This document shows positions 25,433 to 35,660 of a DNA stretch of 63,281 nucleotides, in pieces. Source of the stretch: Actinokineospora iranica (lineage in GTDB: Bacteria; Actinomycetota; Actinomycetes; Mycobacteriales; Pseudonocardiaceae); NCBI RefSeq assembly GCF_900101685.1, contig NZ_FMZZ01000022.1:1-63281 (forward strand), given 5' to 3'. The stretch's first letter is position 1; each line of letters begins with the position of its first letter. Position numbers and translations under genes: made by a program. The notes beneath the pieces are model-generated. The model was not told the DNA's origin and ran no database searches. It saw nothing but the letters and a program-made list of their open reading frames with translations.

Positions 25433-26496
25433 CCGACACCTCCGAGGAAGACGACGCCCGAGAGGACCGCGCAGACCGTGGCCACGACGAACGTGGCTGG
25501 ACCGAAGCGGACCGCGAAGGACTTGCCGAAAGTGCCAGCCTGCAGGGCGAACAGCTTGACGTCGATCGCCGGGCCGACCACCAGGAACACGAGCTTGGGC
25601 AGCAGCGGCATCCCCGAGATGGACGCCGCCACGAACGCGTCCGCCTCACTGCACAGGGCCAGCAGGACGGCGAGAGCCGCCATCACGATGACACCGAGGA
25701 TGATCTGCTCGCCCAGAGTGTTGACCCACTCGCGGGGGATGGCGACGTTCAGGACCGCCGCGGTGAGGCCGCCGATGACCAGGAATCCGCCCGCGTCGAC
25801 CAGGTCGGCGCGGGAGGTCTCGAAGAACATGCGCCAGCGGGAGCGGCCGTCGAGGTCGGGCATCCGGCGCAGGGCCCGCTCGATGATCCACTCGGCCTTG
25901 CCGAAGCGGGCCCAGAGCCAGCCCATGACGATCGCGGTGCCCAGCGAGCCGACCAGGCGGGCCAGCACCATGCCCGGGTTGTTGGGGAACGCGACGTTCG
26001 TCGCGACCAGCACGATCGGGTTCACCGCGGGCGCGGCGAGCAGGAACGCCAGGGCGACCGAGGTGGGCACCCCCTGCTGCATCAGCCTGCGGGCCACCGG
26101 GACAGCCGCGCACTCGCAGGTCGGCAGGGCCACGCCCGCGACCCCGGCCACCGGGACGGCCATCGACTGCCGCTTGGGCAGGAGCCGGTTCAACGCCGAC
26201 GCGGGCACGAACGCCGCGATCGCCCCGCTGATGAGCACACCCAGCACCAGGAACGGCAGCGCCTGCACGCAGACGGCGACGAAGATGGTCGAGCCGGTCT
26301 GGATGGCCGGGACGTCGAGCCAGGTCGCCAGCCAGCTCTGCCCCACCAGGGCCGCGATCAGCAGGACGCAGAGCACCTCCAGGGAGGTGATCCGCCGCTT
26401 CGGCTCGGCCGGGGCCGTGGCCGGCCGGTCCGCGACCGCCACCGGCCCGACCTGGGTTTCGGTGGGCTCAGCGGAGCTGTGCTGTTGTTCGCTCAT
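25429..26496 (-). CDS. Permease of the YraQ/DUF318 type
   Basis: A 355-residue protein with about eight membrane helices. The family signature GVALPTCECAAVPVARRLM (with conserved Cys-x-Cys) and the second repeat LCSEADAFVAASI are present. The family is an uncharacterised permease group; links to metal efflux or thioredoxin-like partners have been proposed. Start ATG at 26496. It overlaps the TIGR03943 partner. No clear Zur box (TGAAAATCATTTTCA-like) was found upstream. Confidence 0.85.
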   Translation of the reverse strand: MSEQQHSSAEPTETQVGPVAVADRPATAPAEPKRRITSLEVLCVLLIAALVGQSWLATWLDVPAIQTGSTIFVAVCVQALPFLVLGVLISGAIAAFVPASALNRLLPKRQSMAVPVAGVAGVALPTCECAAVPVARRLMQQGVPTSVALAFLLAAPAVNPIVLVATNVAFPNNPGMVLARLVGSLGTAIVMGWLWARFGKAEWIIERALRRMPDLDGRSRWRMFFETSRADLVDAGGFLVIGGLTAAVLNVAIPREWVNTLGEQIILGVIVMAALAVLLALCSEADAFVAASISGMPLLPKLVFLVVGPAIDVKLFALQAGTFGKSFAVRFGPATFVVATVCAVLSGVVFLGGVG

Positions 26497-26565
26497 GAAC
26501 GCCTGCCGCCCGTCTGGGTCCAGCGGTGCAAGAGGGTCACCCGCCGAATGATGCCGGCCCGCGCA

Positions 26566-27012
26566 TCACTTGTGGGGACCGCTGGCGGCACTTCGCCCAC
26601 TGTCCGTTCCCAGCAGCTCGCCGCGCAACTGGGAAGCCGTGGAAACCACCAGCATGAGCAGGGTGCCGAGCGCGGGCGCGGTGAGCCCGTCGGCCGGGAA
26701 GGCGTAGCGCAGGGTCACGTCCATCCCCCGATCGGTGTGGACGACGCCGAGCGTGCCGAACAGGCCCTGCCCCGCGCGCTCGGACGCCGACACCGCCAGC
26801 GCGGGCTCGTCGGGCAGGTCCCAGGCGACGACGCAGGTCAGGCTGAGGACGATCAGCCCTTCGGCGAGCTGCATGGCCTGCACCGCGCACGGGACGTCGG
26901 CGTGCCGGAAGGTGAGCGCGCCGTCGTCGTCGACGCGGACGTCGTGGTAGTGCTCAAGGGCCTCGCGGGCCTTGCTGAGCAGGCTCGCGATGTTCGCCGC
27001 CTCCGTGGTCAT
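26566..27012 (-). CDS. YbjN-like (T3SS-chaperone-fold) protein
   Basis: A 148-residue protein whose pattern ([45 protein letters not shown]) resembles YbjN-domain proteins with the type III chaperone fold. It has no signal or membrane segment. The ATG overlaps the stop of uppS (ATGA), so both are translated together. The corresponding gene next to uppS in mycobacteria (Rv2360c position) is also uncharacterised. Confidence 0.65.
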   Translation of the reverse strand: MTTEAANIASLLSKAREALEHYHDVRVDDDGALTFRHADVPCAVQAMQLAEGLIVLSLTCVVAWDLPDEPALAVSASERAGQGLFGTLGVVHTDRGMDVTLRYAFPADGLTAPALGTLLMLVVSTASQLRGELLGTDSGRSAASGPHK

Positions 27013-27857
27013 GCGGGTCCTCCCTGGTTGAGCCGCGCGGCGACCTCGGCCGAGTCGGCTGCCGCGCCGAAGCGGCGGTCGCGGCGGGCGTAGGTCTCGA
27101 CGGCGCTCCACAGCTGGAGCCGGTCGAAGTCGGGCCACAGGATGTCCTGGAAGACCAGCTCCGCGTACGCGGACTGCCAGAGCATGAAGTTCGACGTGCG
27201 CTGTTCGCCGGACGGGCGGATGAACAGGTCCACGTCGGGCATGTCGGGCTGGTACATGTGCCGCCCGAGCGTGCGCTCGTCCACCTTCTCCGGGTTGATC
27301 TTCCCGGCCGCCACGAGCCGGGCGACCTCCCGGGCCGCGTCGCCGATCTCGGCCCGGCCGCCGTAGTTGACGCACATGGCGAGGTTCAGCACGTCGTTGT
27401 GCTTGGTGCGCTCCTCGGCCACCTCGAGTTCCTTGATGACGCTCTGCCACAGCCGCGGCCTGCGCCCCGCCCAGCGGACCCGGACGCCCATCTCGTCAAG
27501 CTCGTCGGTGCGGTCGCGGATGACGTCGCGGGAGAAGCCCATCAGGAACCGGACCTCCTCGGGGCTGCGCCGCCAGTTCTCCGTGGAGAAGGCGTAGAGC
27601 GAGAGCCACTTGACCCCGATCTCGATGCAGCCGCGCGCCGCCTCGACGACCTGGGCCTCACCGCGCTTGTGCCCCTCGATCCGGGTGAGTCCCCGCTGGT
27701 TGGCCCAGCGGCCGTTGCCGTCCATCACGATCGCCACGTGCTTGGGCACGAACTCGGCCGGAATCGCGGGCGGACGCGCGCCGGAGGGGTGCGGATCCGG
27801 GGGCGCGATCGGCCGCCCCGCCTCACGCCTGCTGATCCGCCGCCGTCGCAGCACCAC
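27009..27857 (-). CDS. uppS: Isoprenyl (Z-polyprenyl) diphosphate synthase
   Basis: A 282-residue cis-prenyltransferase that makes the polyprenyl carrier for cell-wall synthesis. Asp46 in VMDGNGRWA binds pyrophosphate and magnesium; other marks are [26 protein letters not shown] and [15 protein letters not shown]. The N-terminal extension ([11 protein letters not shown]) is typical for the actinobacterial decaprenyl type. GTG start preceded by AAGGAG. The order uppS then recO on the same strand agrees with mycobacteria. Confidence 0.96.
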   Translation of the reverse strand: MVLRRRRISRREAGRPIAPPDPHPSGARPPAIPAEFVPKHVAIVMDGNGRWANQRGLTRIEGHKRGEAQVVEAARGCIEIGVKWLSLYAFSTENWRRSPEEVRFLMGFSRDVIRDRTDELDEMGVRVRWAGRRPRLWQSVIKELEVAEERTKHNDVLNLAMCVNYGGRAEIGDAAREVARLVAAGKINPEKVDERTLGRHMYQPDMPDVDLFIRPSGEQRTSNFMLWQSAYAELVFQDILWPDFDRLQLWSAVETYARRDRRFGAAADSAEVAARLNQGGPA

Positions 27858-27984
27858 ACACTCCTTCGCATCCCGGGACTTGGCACGCCGACCCTACTGA
27901 CCCGCCCGGCCCAACCGACGCGGCACCGTGGCCTAACCCTTCTGGCACTCCATCATCCCGGACCCGCCCACCCCGAGACGCCGG

Positions 27985-28012
27985 TTATCCACATACCCAC
28001 GATTCATCCACA
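27985..28012 (+). promoter_or_regulatory. Paired DnaA-box-like element, copy 2
   Basis: TTATCCACA (27985-27993) and TCATCCACA (28004-28012), starts 19 bases apart, followed by GATTTCGCGCACCCC. This is the same spacing and flank as copy 1 at 19400. It lies upstream of uppS on its 5' side. Confidence 0.6.
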
Positions 28013-28379
28013 GATTTCGCGCACCCCTTCCACCAGCCCCGGCACCCGATAGACTGGAGCGGGGCGGTCCCCCGGGAAGGGTGGGCCATGCCGTCCGCGC
28101 GCGCGAGCGGCGCTCACCAGTGGTGGGCTGGTTTGGCGAGGCGGTCGGGCGAGGCGGTCGGGCGAGGCGACTGGGGGGCGGGGCGGTCTAGTCAGGCGGC
28201 TGGGGAACGCGGCTCAGCAGGTCGGGCTGACCAAACCGGTTGGGCGGGACTGGTCTGGGGCAACGGCTCAACGGACGGGACAACCAAGCGGTTGAGCAGG
28301 ACGGTTTTCAACCTGAGCGGACTGACCACGCAGTCAAGCGGCACGGTGCCGGGCAGGACCTGGCCAGGTAGTCAAGCGG

Positions 28380-28547
28380 CGCAGTCCAGCAGGACGGGAC
28401 GGCCACGCGATCGAGCAGCGCAGTCCAGCAGGACGGGACGGCCACGCGATCGAGCAGCGCAGTCCAGCAGGGCGGGACGGCCACGCGATCGAGCAGCGCA
28501 GTCCAGCAGGGCGGGACGGCCACGCGATCGAGCAGCGCAGTCCAGCC
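28380..28547. repeat. 39-bp minisatellite, four units plus a partial fifth
   Basis: Unit starts are 28380, 28419, 28458, 28497 and 28536 (partial). Each unit begins CGCAGTCCAGCAGGRCGGGA. Units 1-2 have A and units 3-4 have G at the single variable position, suggesting stepwise duplication. Confidence 0.95.
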
Positions 28548-28704
28548 AGGTGAGCCCGGCAGGCAGTCGGGGGGCGACTCGGCAGGGCGGGCCGCCAGGG
28601 GCAGGGCGGGGCTAGGCATCCGCGGCACGACGGGCACTGCGACGCGAGCCGTCAGACAGCGCCCATGGCGGGGAGGGGCGAACTGGCCTGGCACCGCCTG
28701 CGGG

Positions 28705-29478
28705 TTAGTCGGGGTCTGCGGGCGGTGTAGGCGGGCGGGGGTCGAAGGGGCGGCGTTCGACCAGGGGGAGGGAGCGCAGTTGGCGTTCCAGGTGCCATTG
28801 GAGCAGGGCCGCGACCAGGCCGCTGGTCTCGCGGCGGGCGGCGTCGGTGGCGCGTTCCGCGGTGTCCCAGCCGCCGGTGGCCAGGGCGTTCATCAACGTC
28901 AGGGACTCGTGGGCGGGGCTGGCGGAGCCGGGGGGCTTGCAGCGGGGGCACACCGAGCCGCCCGCTGGGACGCTGAAGGCCCGGTGGGGGCCGGGGTCGC
29001 CGCAGCGGGCGCATTCGGTGATGGCGGGGGACCAGCCCGCGAAGGCCATGGCGCGGAGCAGGAACGCGTCCAAGACCAGCGACGCGTCCCGGTGGCCGTC
29101 GGCGAGAGCGCGCAGGGCGCCCGCCACCAGCAGGTAGAGGCGCAGGACGGGTTCGCCCTCTTCCGCTGACATGCGGTCGGCGGTTTCGAGGACGGCGCAC
29201 GCCGCGGTGTAGCGCTGGTAGTCGTGGACCAGGCCCGCGCCGAAGGCGTCGAGGGTGTGCACCTGGGTGATCACGTCCAGGGTGCGGCCGGTGTAGAACT
29301 GCACGTCCACATGGGCGAACGGCTCGACCCGGGCGCCCAGCCGCGACGTGGTGCGGCGGACGCCCTTGGCCACCGCGCGGACCTTGCCGTGTTTCTGGGT
29401 GATCAGCGTGATGATGCGGTCGGCCTCGCCGAGCTTCTGCACGCGCAGCACGACCCCCGTGTCGCGGTACAGGCTCAC
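28705..29478 (-). CDS. recO: DNA repair protein RecO
   Basis: A 257-residue RecO, which loads RecA with RecF and RecR at gaps and anneals SSB-coated DNA. The N-terminal OB fold begins SLYRDTGVVLRVQKLGEADRI; the central zinc finger has CARCGDPGP and CPRCKPPG; the helical C-terminus follows. Start is the GTG at 29478. The C-terminal tail is Pro-rich (RPPTPPADPD). It precedes uppS on the same strand, as in mycobacteria, but a repeat region separates them. Confidence 0.95.
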   Translation of the reverse strand: MSLYRDTGVVLRVQKLGEADRIITLITQKHGKVRAVAKGVRRTTSRLGARVEPFAHVDVQFYTGRTLDVITQVHTLDAFGAGLVHDYQRYTAACAVLETADRMSAEEGEPVLRLYLLVAGALRALADGHRDASLVLDAFLLRAMAFAGWSPAITECARCGDPGPHRAFSVPAGGSVCPRCKPPGSASPAHESLTLMNALATGGWDTAERATDAARRETSGLVAALLQWHLERQLRSLPLVERRPFDPRPPTPPADPD

Positions 29479-29497
29479 CGGGTCATTCTCGCACGCG

Positions 29498-29935
29498 CTA
29501 TAGCGCCGCCAGGCCCACGATCAGGAAGATCAGGGCGGTCACACAGCCCAGGCCGCCGAGGATGTTGCCGATCAGGCAGATCGTCTTCGTCGTGTTCGAC
29601 GCCGACTCGGCCATCTGGTAGTTGCCCTGCATCTTGTACTGGGTGACCTCGTTCGACTTCATGATCGCGAGAATCCCGAAGATCAGGCCGCCGATGAAGA
29701 TCGTGGCGATCGCCCAGCCCTTGTAGTCCGGGATGGCGTTGATGTCGCCGTAGCCGGGCTGGCCGTACCCGTAGCCGGGCTGCCCGTAGGGGGCGGGCTG
29801 GCCATAGGGCTGCTGCCCGTACGGCGCGGGCTGGCCGTAGGGCTGCGGCTGCTGGCCGTACGGCTGGCCGTAGGGCGGCTGGCCCTGCGGTGGCTGCTGG
29901 CCGTAGGGCTGCGGCTGGCCATAGGGATTGGTCAC
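29498..29935 (-). CDS. CD225/dispanin-family membrane protein with Tyr-Gly-Gln-Pro repeats
   Basis: A 145-residue protein. Residues 1-65 are a low-complexity tail of (P)YGQP repeats. The rest matches CD225/dispanin: [24 protein letters not shown] (first intramembrane helix), the short polar loop [21 protein letters not shown] and the second helix [20 protein letters not shown]. Bacterial dispanins are widespread but uncharacterised; eukaryotic relatives (IFITM) remodel membranes. It ends 19 bases upstream of recO on the same strand. Confidence 0.85.
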   Translation of the reverse strand: MTNPYGQPQPYGQQPPQGQPPYGQPYGQQPQPYGQPAPYGQQPYGQPAPYGQPGYGYGQPGYGDINAIPDYKGWAIATIFIGGLIFGILAIMKSNEVTQYKMQGNYQMAESASNTTKTICLIGNILGGLGCVTALIFLIVGLAAL

Positions 29936-30026
29936 GTTGGTCCCCCTCGAACACCGACTCAGTGCGCGAGAGCGTAACGGGTGCCGCCGACAGACTCGCC
30001 GGGGATGTCCGCAACCGCGGTCGCGC

Positions 30027-30443
30027 TCACACGTACAGCCCAGTGAAGGGCAGGTTCCTGGCCGCGAACCACAGCGCCAGCACGGTGACCGCCGCGTGCG
30101 GCGCCCACCGCCAGTGCAGCCAGCTGCGCACGTGCCTGGCCCGCACCCGGCCGACCGCCCAGGCCACCGTGCTCCACGCGAACAAGACCAGGAAGACCAG
30201 CGACACCGCGTTGTAGTGCAGCGCGTCGAGCAGGCGGCCGTGCAGCAGGCTGTAGACCATCCGGAACCCGCCGCAGCCGGGGCAGCAGATCCCGGTGAGC
30301 GCCTTCGTCGGGCATTCCGGGAGCCAGCCGCCCGGGGTGGTCGGATCAGCCAGCGCCACGGCGACGCAGCCAGCGGCGGCGGCGCCGACGAGGGCCAGCG
30401 GCGGGCCGAGGGCGGCGGGCAGGGACCGGCGGGGAACGTACAC
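30027..30443 (-). CDS. DUF2752 membrane protein
   Basis: A 138-residue protein with three membrane helices and the family motif [16 protein letters not shown], whose Cys cluster could bind metal or form disulfides. The start is GTG at 30443, two bases after the RDD gene stop at 30446, so they are co-translated. Function unknown. Confidence 0.85.
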   Translation of the reverse strand: MYVPRRSLPAALGPPLALVGAAAAGCVAVALADPTTPGGWLPECPTKALTGICCPGCGGFRMVYSLLHGRLLDALHYNAVSLVFLVLFAWSTVAWAVGRVRARHVRSWLHWRWAPHAAVTVLALWFAARNLPFTGLYV

Positions 30444-30445
30444 GG

Positions 30446-30889
30446 CTACGCGAGGATGACGACCGTGCCCGCCGCCCAGTCGTGCAGGCCGCGCAGGCGG
30501 CGCTCGTCGTAGGCCGCGGTCAGGAAACAGATCAGCGGGAACACCCACAGCACCGCCGCGCGCACCGCCGCCCGCTTCCAGCCGGGCTGGTCGCCGGTGG
30601 CGTCGTGGGCGATCTCCACGCCGAGGATCTTCTTGCCCGGGGTGGTGCCGCGCGCGCCGACCAGCGTGGTGTCGTAGACGAACCCGACCAGCGACACCGC
30701 GACGACGATCGCGACCGCGCGCAGCACCGGGTCGGTCAGCCCCGGCAGGGACAGCACCGCCAGCACGGCGGGCACGCCGACGACCGTCGTGTCGATCAGC
30801 CGCGCGCCGACCCGGGCGCCGAGAGTGGCCAGCGGGACGACGCCGCGCGCGCCGACCGCGACGCGCTCGATGTCCGGTCGGTGCTCCAT
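30446..30889 (-). CDS. RDD-family membrane protein
   Basis: A 147-residue protein with the RDD signature: LGARVGARLIDTTVVG (Arg and Asp of the name), then FVYDTTLVGARGTTPGKKILGVEI, and three to four membrane helices. RDD proteins are of uncertain role, with proposals in ion antiport. It starts one base downstream of the era stop on the same strand. Confidence 0.9.
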   Translation of the reverse strand: MEHRPDIERVAVGARGVVPLATLGARVGARLIDTTVVGVPAVLAVLSLPGLTDPVLRAVAIVVAVSLVGFVYDTTLVGARGTTPGKKILGVEIAHDATGDQPGWKRAAVRAAVLWVFPLICFLTAAYDERRLRGLHDWAAGTVVILA

Positions 30890-30890
30890 T

Positions 30891-31799
30891 TCAGAATCCC
30901 AGTCGGCGCAGCTGCTTGGGGTCGCGCTGCCAGTCCTTGGCGACCTTGACGTGCAGGTCCAGGTACACCCGGGAGCCCAGCAGCGCCTCGATGTGCTTGC
31001 GGGCGGTGCTGCCGACGTGTTTGAGCCGCTCGCCGCGGTGGCCCAGCACGATGCCCTTCTGGCTGGCCCGCTCGACGTAGAGCAGCGCGTGCACGTCGAT
31101 CATGTCGTCGCGGCCCTCGCGGGGGACCATCTCCTCGATGGTGACCGCGATCGAGTGCGGCAGCTCGTCGCGCACGCCCTCCAGCGCGGCCTCGCGGATC
31201 AGCTCGGCGACCAGGGTGGCCTCCGGCTCGTCGGTCAGCTCGCCGCCGGGGTAGAGCTGCGGGCCCTGGGGCAGCCGGGCGACGAGCAGGTCGGCGAGGG
31301 TGGACACCTGGAAGCCGTCCACCGCGGACACCGGCACCAGCTCCGCGAACTCCATGACCTCTTGCAGCGCAAGCAGTTGCTCGCCCACCTGGTCGGGCGA
31401 GACCAGGTCCGTCTTGGTGACGATGCCGATGACCGGGGTGCGCTTGGCGACCTTGGCCAGCTCGGCGGCGATGAACCGGTCGCCGGGCCCGACCTTCTGG
31501 TCGGCGGGCACGCACAGGCCGACGACGTCGACCTCGGACCAGGTGTCCCGGACGATGTCGTTGAGCCGCTGGCCCAGCAGCGTGCGCGGCCGGTGCAGGC
31601 CGGGGGTGTCGATGATGATGAGCTGCGCGTCGTCGCGGTGGACGATGCCGCGGATGGCGTGCCGGGTGGTCTGCGGCTTGCTGGAGGTGATCGCGACCTT
31701 GCTGCCGACGAGGGCGTTGGTGAGCGTGGATTTCCCGGCGTTGGGCCTGCCGACGAAACAGGCGAAGCCGGAGCGATGGCCCTCGATGGTGCTGGTCAC
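30891..31799 (-). CDS. era: GTPase Era
   Basis: A 302-residue Era GTPase, which binds the 3' end of 16S rRNA and checks 30S assembly. G1 is GRPNAGKS, G2 region SKPQTTRH, G3 DTPGLHRPR, G4 TKTD, G5 SAVDG. The KH domain near the C-terminus shows VLGHRGERLKHVGSTARKHIE. GTG start at 31799. It is preceded on the strand by a 2Fe-2S protein gene with only four bases between. Confidence 0.97.
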   Translation of the reverse strand: MTSTIEGHRSGFACFVGRPNAGKSTLTNALVGSKVAITSSKPQTTRHAIRGIVHRDDAQLIIIDTPGLHRPRTLLGQRLNDIVRDTWSEVDVVGLCVPADQKVGPGDRFIAAELAKVAKRTPVIGIVTKTDLVSPDQVGEQLLALQEVMEFAELVPVSAVDGFQVSTLADLLVARLPQGPQLYPGGELTDEPEATLVAELIREAALEGVRDELPHSIAVTIEEMVPREGRDDMIDVHALLYVERASQKGIVLGHRGERLKHVGSTARKHIEALLGSRVYLDLHVKVAKDWQRDPKQLRRLGF

Positions 31800-31803
31800 C
31801 GAC

Positions 31804-32145
31804 TCATTGTGCCTTCCGCGCCCCGGGCGGGGTGATGCGGTGCAGCTCCAGCGTCGCGGGCAGCGGCGCGACCCCGGGGCCGCCAGCAGCGAGCCAGGTG
31901 TCGATGTCGTCGACGGCCGCGTCGGTCAGCACGAACCCCAGCCACACCGGTTTCCCGCCCTTGGCCTGCACGACGACGACGTTGGACGTCGCGCAGGTGT
32001 CGAGGCATTCGGCGACCCTGACCATGGCGCCGTGCCGGGCGGCGACGTCCTTGATGCGGGCCAGCTGGTAGCCGTGGTCGACGTCGGGGTGCTTCTTCAC
32101 GGTGCCGCAGCAGCAGTCGCGGCACACGGTGACCCGGACGCTCAT
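31804..32145 (-). CDS. Thioredoxin-like [2Fe-2S] ferredoxin
   Basis: A 113-residue protein of the thioredoxin-fold 2Fe-2S ferredoxin type. Four likely ligands are in VCRDCCCG and AECLDTCATSN. The remainder forms the compact alpha/beta fold (VVVVQAKGGKPVWLGFVL). The gene lies directly before era in several actinomycetes. Redox partner unknown. Confidence 0.8.
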   Translation of the reverse strand: MSVRVTVCRDCCCGTVKKHPDVDHGYQLARIKDVAARHGAMVRVAECLDTCATSNVVVVQAKGGKPVWLGFVLTDAAVDDIDTWLAAGGPGVAPLPATLELHRITPPGARKAQ

Positions 32146-32215
32146 AGGACCACCTCACTTGTTCGGTGGCCCCGCGCGCCTGCGCACCGCGTCAATGGTT
32201 CACTCGCAAGCTCGC

Positions 32216-32551
32216 TCACCTGAGCACGTCGATGACAGCGCCGGAGGCGTCGGCGAGCAGCACCGGGGCGGCCTCGGCCAGGTCGCGCACGGCGGCGACC
32301 GACGCCGCGTCGACCTCGCCCGCGTCGGTGACCACGGCGGCGGCCTCCAGGCCACCGGCCCCGCTGGACACCGCGGCGGCCACAGCGGCCTGCAGCGCGG
32401 TGAGCCGCAGCGAGGGCAGCGCGACGGTGGCCGCGGCGTAGGTGCGGCCGTCGGTGTCGCGGACGGCGGCACCCTCTGCCGCGCCGGTCCTGGCCCGACT
32501 CGACCGGGCCAACGTGACGATCTTCGCGTCCTCCGGGTCCAGCTCAGCCAC
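32216..32551 (-). CDS. Cytidine-deaminase-like protein lacking zinc ligands
   Basis: A 111-residue protein. It is the gene usually labelled cytidine deaminase between the CBS-domain protein and era in actinomycetes, and its core (GAAVRDTDGRTYAAATVALPSLRLTALQ) fits the deaminase fold. It has no Cys/His-Ala-Glu and no Pro-Cys-x-x-Cys motif, so zinc binding and deamination are not possible by the known mechanism. The start overlaps the upstream gene by 8 bases. Probably a non-catalytic homologue of unknown role. Confidence 0.75.
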   Translation of the reverse strand: MAELDPEDAKIVTLARSSRARTGAAEGAAVRDTDGRTYAAATVALPSLRLTALQAAVAAAVSSGAGGLEAAAVVTDAGEVDAASVAAVRDLAEAAPVLLADASGAVIDVLR

Positions 32552-33896
32552 GCTCGCCGCTCCTCTCCCACTCCTGGTCGTCGGCGGCGCCGGTCCGCAC
32601 GCGCGGGTCGACCGCCCCGTCGGCCTGCGTCGGTCGCACGACCACCGAGGTGATGCGCATCCGGCCGCGGTTGTCCTTGCCGCCCTCGGCCCGGAACCGT
32701 AGCCCGCTGATCTCCGCCTCCGCACCCGGCAGTGGCACACGTCCCAACCGCTGGGCGAGCAGGCCGCCGACGGTCTCCACGTCCTGGCCTTCGAGTTCCA
32801 GGCCGAACAGGGCGCCGAGATCCTCCACCGGGAGCCGGGAGCTGACCCGGACCGCGCCGTCGGCCAGGTGCTCGACGGGCGGGCGGTCGTCGGTGTCGGA
32901 CTCGTCGGTGATCTCGCCCACGATCTCTTCGAGGATGTCCTCGATGGTGAGCAGGCCCGCGGTGCCGCCGTACTCGTCCACGGCGATGGCCAGGTGGTTC
33001 TTGGAGAGCTGCATCTCGCGGAGCAGGTCGTCCAGGCGCTTGGTGTCGGGCACGAACGTGGCCGGGCCCATGGTGTCGGCGACGGTCTGGGTCTCGGCGG
33101 ACTCAGTGCGCTCTATCGAAGCGCGGACCAGGTCCTTGAGGTTGACCACGCCGACGATGTCGTCCACGCTCTCGCCGATCACCGGGATACGGGTGTAGCC
33201 GGTGCGCAGCGACAGCGCCAGCGCCTGGCGCACCGACTTCGCCTGCTCGATCCACACCATCTCGGTGCGCGGCACCATGACCTCGCGGGCGATCGTGCCG
33301 CGCAGCTCGAACACCGAGTGGATCATCTCGCGCTCGTCGGCGTCGACGACGCCGCGCTCCTGGGCCATGTCGACCAGCTCGCGCAGCTCGACCTCGGAGG
33401 AGAACGGGCCCTCCCGGAAGCCCTTGCCCGGGGTGATGGCGTTGCCGACGAGGATCAGAAACCGCGACAGCGGGCCGAGCACCGAGCCAAGCACCCGCAC
33501 CGGGCCCGCCGCGATGAGTCCCACGCCGTAGGGGTGCTGGCGGCCGATGGTGCGCGGGCCGACGCCGACCAGGACATAGGACACCACGGTCATGCCCAGC
33601 ACCGCCGTCAGCCCGGCGACCCAGCCGGGGCTGACCGAGCGCATACAGACGAACGCGACCAGGACCGTGGCGGCCAGCTCGCAGCTCAGCCGCAGCAGGA
33701 GCAGCAGATTGATGTGCCGGGGCCGCTCTGAGACGACCGCCAGCAGCTGCTTCGCGCCGGTGCGGCCCGCCCGGACCAAGCCCTCGACCCGCGCTTTCGA
33801 CACCGCGGACAGGGCGGCGTCAGCTCCGGCGAAGCTCCCCGCGGCCAGCACCAGCACGACCGCGATGACGAGCAGGCCGAGCGAATCGGCGGACAC
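32544..33896 (-). CDS. CNNM/CorC-family hemolysin-like membrane protein (CBS domains)
   Basis: A 450-residue protein with the N-terminal DUF21 membrane domain (three to four helices, about 5-150), two CBS domains around residues 195-330 (VMVPRTEMVWIE, TGYTRIPVIGESVDDIVGVVNLKDL, DEYGGTAGLLTIEDILEEIVGEITDE) and a C-terminal CorC_HlyC domain (VRVSSRLPVEDLG). Relatives take part in magnesium transport. Start GTG at 33896. Position between ybeY and the Cdd-like gene matches Rv2366c of M. tuberculosis. Confidence 0.93.
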   Translation of the reverse strand: MSADSLGLLVIAVVLVLAAGSFAGADAALSAVSKARVEGLVRAGRTGAKQLLAVVSERPRHINLLLLLRLSCELAATVLVAFVCMRSVSPGWVAGLTAVLGMTVVSYVLVGVGPRTIGRQHPYGVGLIAAGPVRVLGSVLGPLSRFLILVGNAITPGKGFREGPFSSEVELRELVDMAQERGVVDADEREMIHSVFELRGTIAREVMVPRTEMVWIEQAKSVRQALALSLRTGYTRIPVIGESVDDIVGVVNLKDLVRASIERTESAETQTVADTMGPATFVPDTKRLDDLLREMQLSKNHLAIAVDEYGGTAGLLTIEDILEEIVGEITDESDTDDRPPVEHLADGAVRVSSRLPVEDLGALFGLELEGQDVETVGGLLAQRLGRVPLPGAEAEISGLRFRAEGGKDNRGRMRITSVVVRPTQADGAVDPRVRTGAADDQEWERSGERG

Positions 33897-33902
33897 CCGC
33901 GC

Positions 33903-34451
33903 TCAGTCCTCAGGCCGATCGGGCTCGGCCAGGCCGACCGCGCCGAGCAGCTTGTCGTCCTCGACGCGCTGCTCCGCGCGCCGCTTCGCCTCGGCGGCCG
34001 CCGTGCGGAAGTCGGCGAGGATGCGCTTCTGCAGGGTGAACATCTCGCGTTCCTCGGCGGGCTCGGCGTGGTCGTAGCCGAGCAGGTGCAGCACACCGTG
34101 CACGGTGAGCAGGTGCAGCTCATCGATGAGCCCGTGCCCAGCGGCGCGCGCCTGCTCCTTGGCGAAGGCCGGGCACAGCACGATGTCGCCGAGCAGCGCG
34201 GGCCCGGCCTCGGACGCGTCCGGCCTGCGCGCGGAGTCCAACTCGTCCATCGGGAAGGCCATCACGTCGGTGGGACCGGGCAGGTCCATCCAGCGCTCGT
34301 GCAAGTCGGCCATCACGTCGAGTTCGACGAGCAGCACCGACAACTCGGCGAGCTTGCTGACGTTCATCCGGTCCAGCGCGAACCGGGCGGCCGAGACGAT
34401 CGACGCTTCATCGACCGCCACCCCCGACTCGTTGGCGATCTCGATGCTCAC
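33903..34451 (-). CDS. ybeY: Endoribonuclease YbeY
   Basis: A 182-residue YbeY, the zinc endoribonuclease needed for 16S rRNA 3' end maturation. The metal site is [11 protein letters not shown] (three His). Upstream [14 protein letters not shown] is also typical. The C-terminal extension of about 30 residues after the metal site ([17 protein letters not shown]) is common in actinobacteria. Start GTG. It follows phoH by 33 bases. Confidence 0.96.
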   Translation of the reverse strand: MSIEIANESGVAVDEASIVSAARFALDRMNVSKLAELSVLLVELDVMADLHERWMDLPGPTDVMAFPMDELDSARRPDASEAGPALLGDIVLCPAFAKEQARAAGHGLIDELHLLTVHGVLHLLGYDHAEPAEEREMFTLQKRILADFRTAAAEAKRRAEQRVEDDKLLGAVGLAEPDRPED

Positions 34452-34484
34452 CGGCTCATTGTCCCCACCGTGGTCCGGCCTCTC

Positions 34485-35555
<1,071 letters not shown>

Positions 35556-35660
35556 GTGCTCTCGGTCCTGCCTTCTGCGCCACCGCGCTGTTCGGTCGTG
35601 CTCAGCCTGTGACTGCGATGCTAGTCCCAGGGACCGACAGCGCGCATCGGTGAAAACGGC

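Larger units (their letters stand above)
27858..28704. other. Gene-free region with DnaA boxes and minisatellite
   Basis: About 850 bases without a supportable gene. It holds the second paired DnaA-box element (27985-28012) and a 39-bp tandem repeat (28380-28547), plus simple GGCGGTCGGGCGA-like runs near 28140-28190. The plus-strand frame across it is open only because the repeat is a multiple of three. Confidence 0.6.

Noticed and set aside
28380..28547. Possible CRISPR array
   Set aside because: The 39-bp units are contiguous with no unique spacers and no cas genes are nearby.
28088..28615. Long plus-strand frame across the 39-bp minisatellite
   Set aside because: The frame is open because the repeat length is a multiple of three. 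There is no credible ribosome site, the product is Arg/Gly/Gln low complexity, and the opposite strand is equally open.
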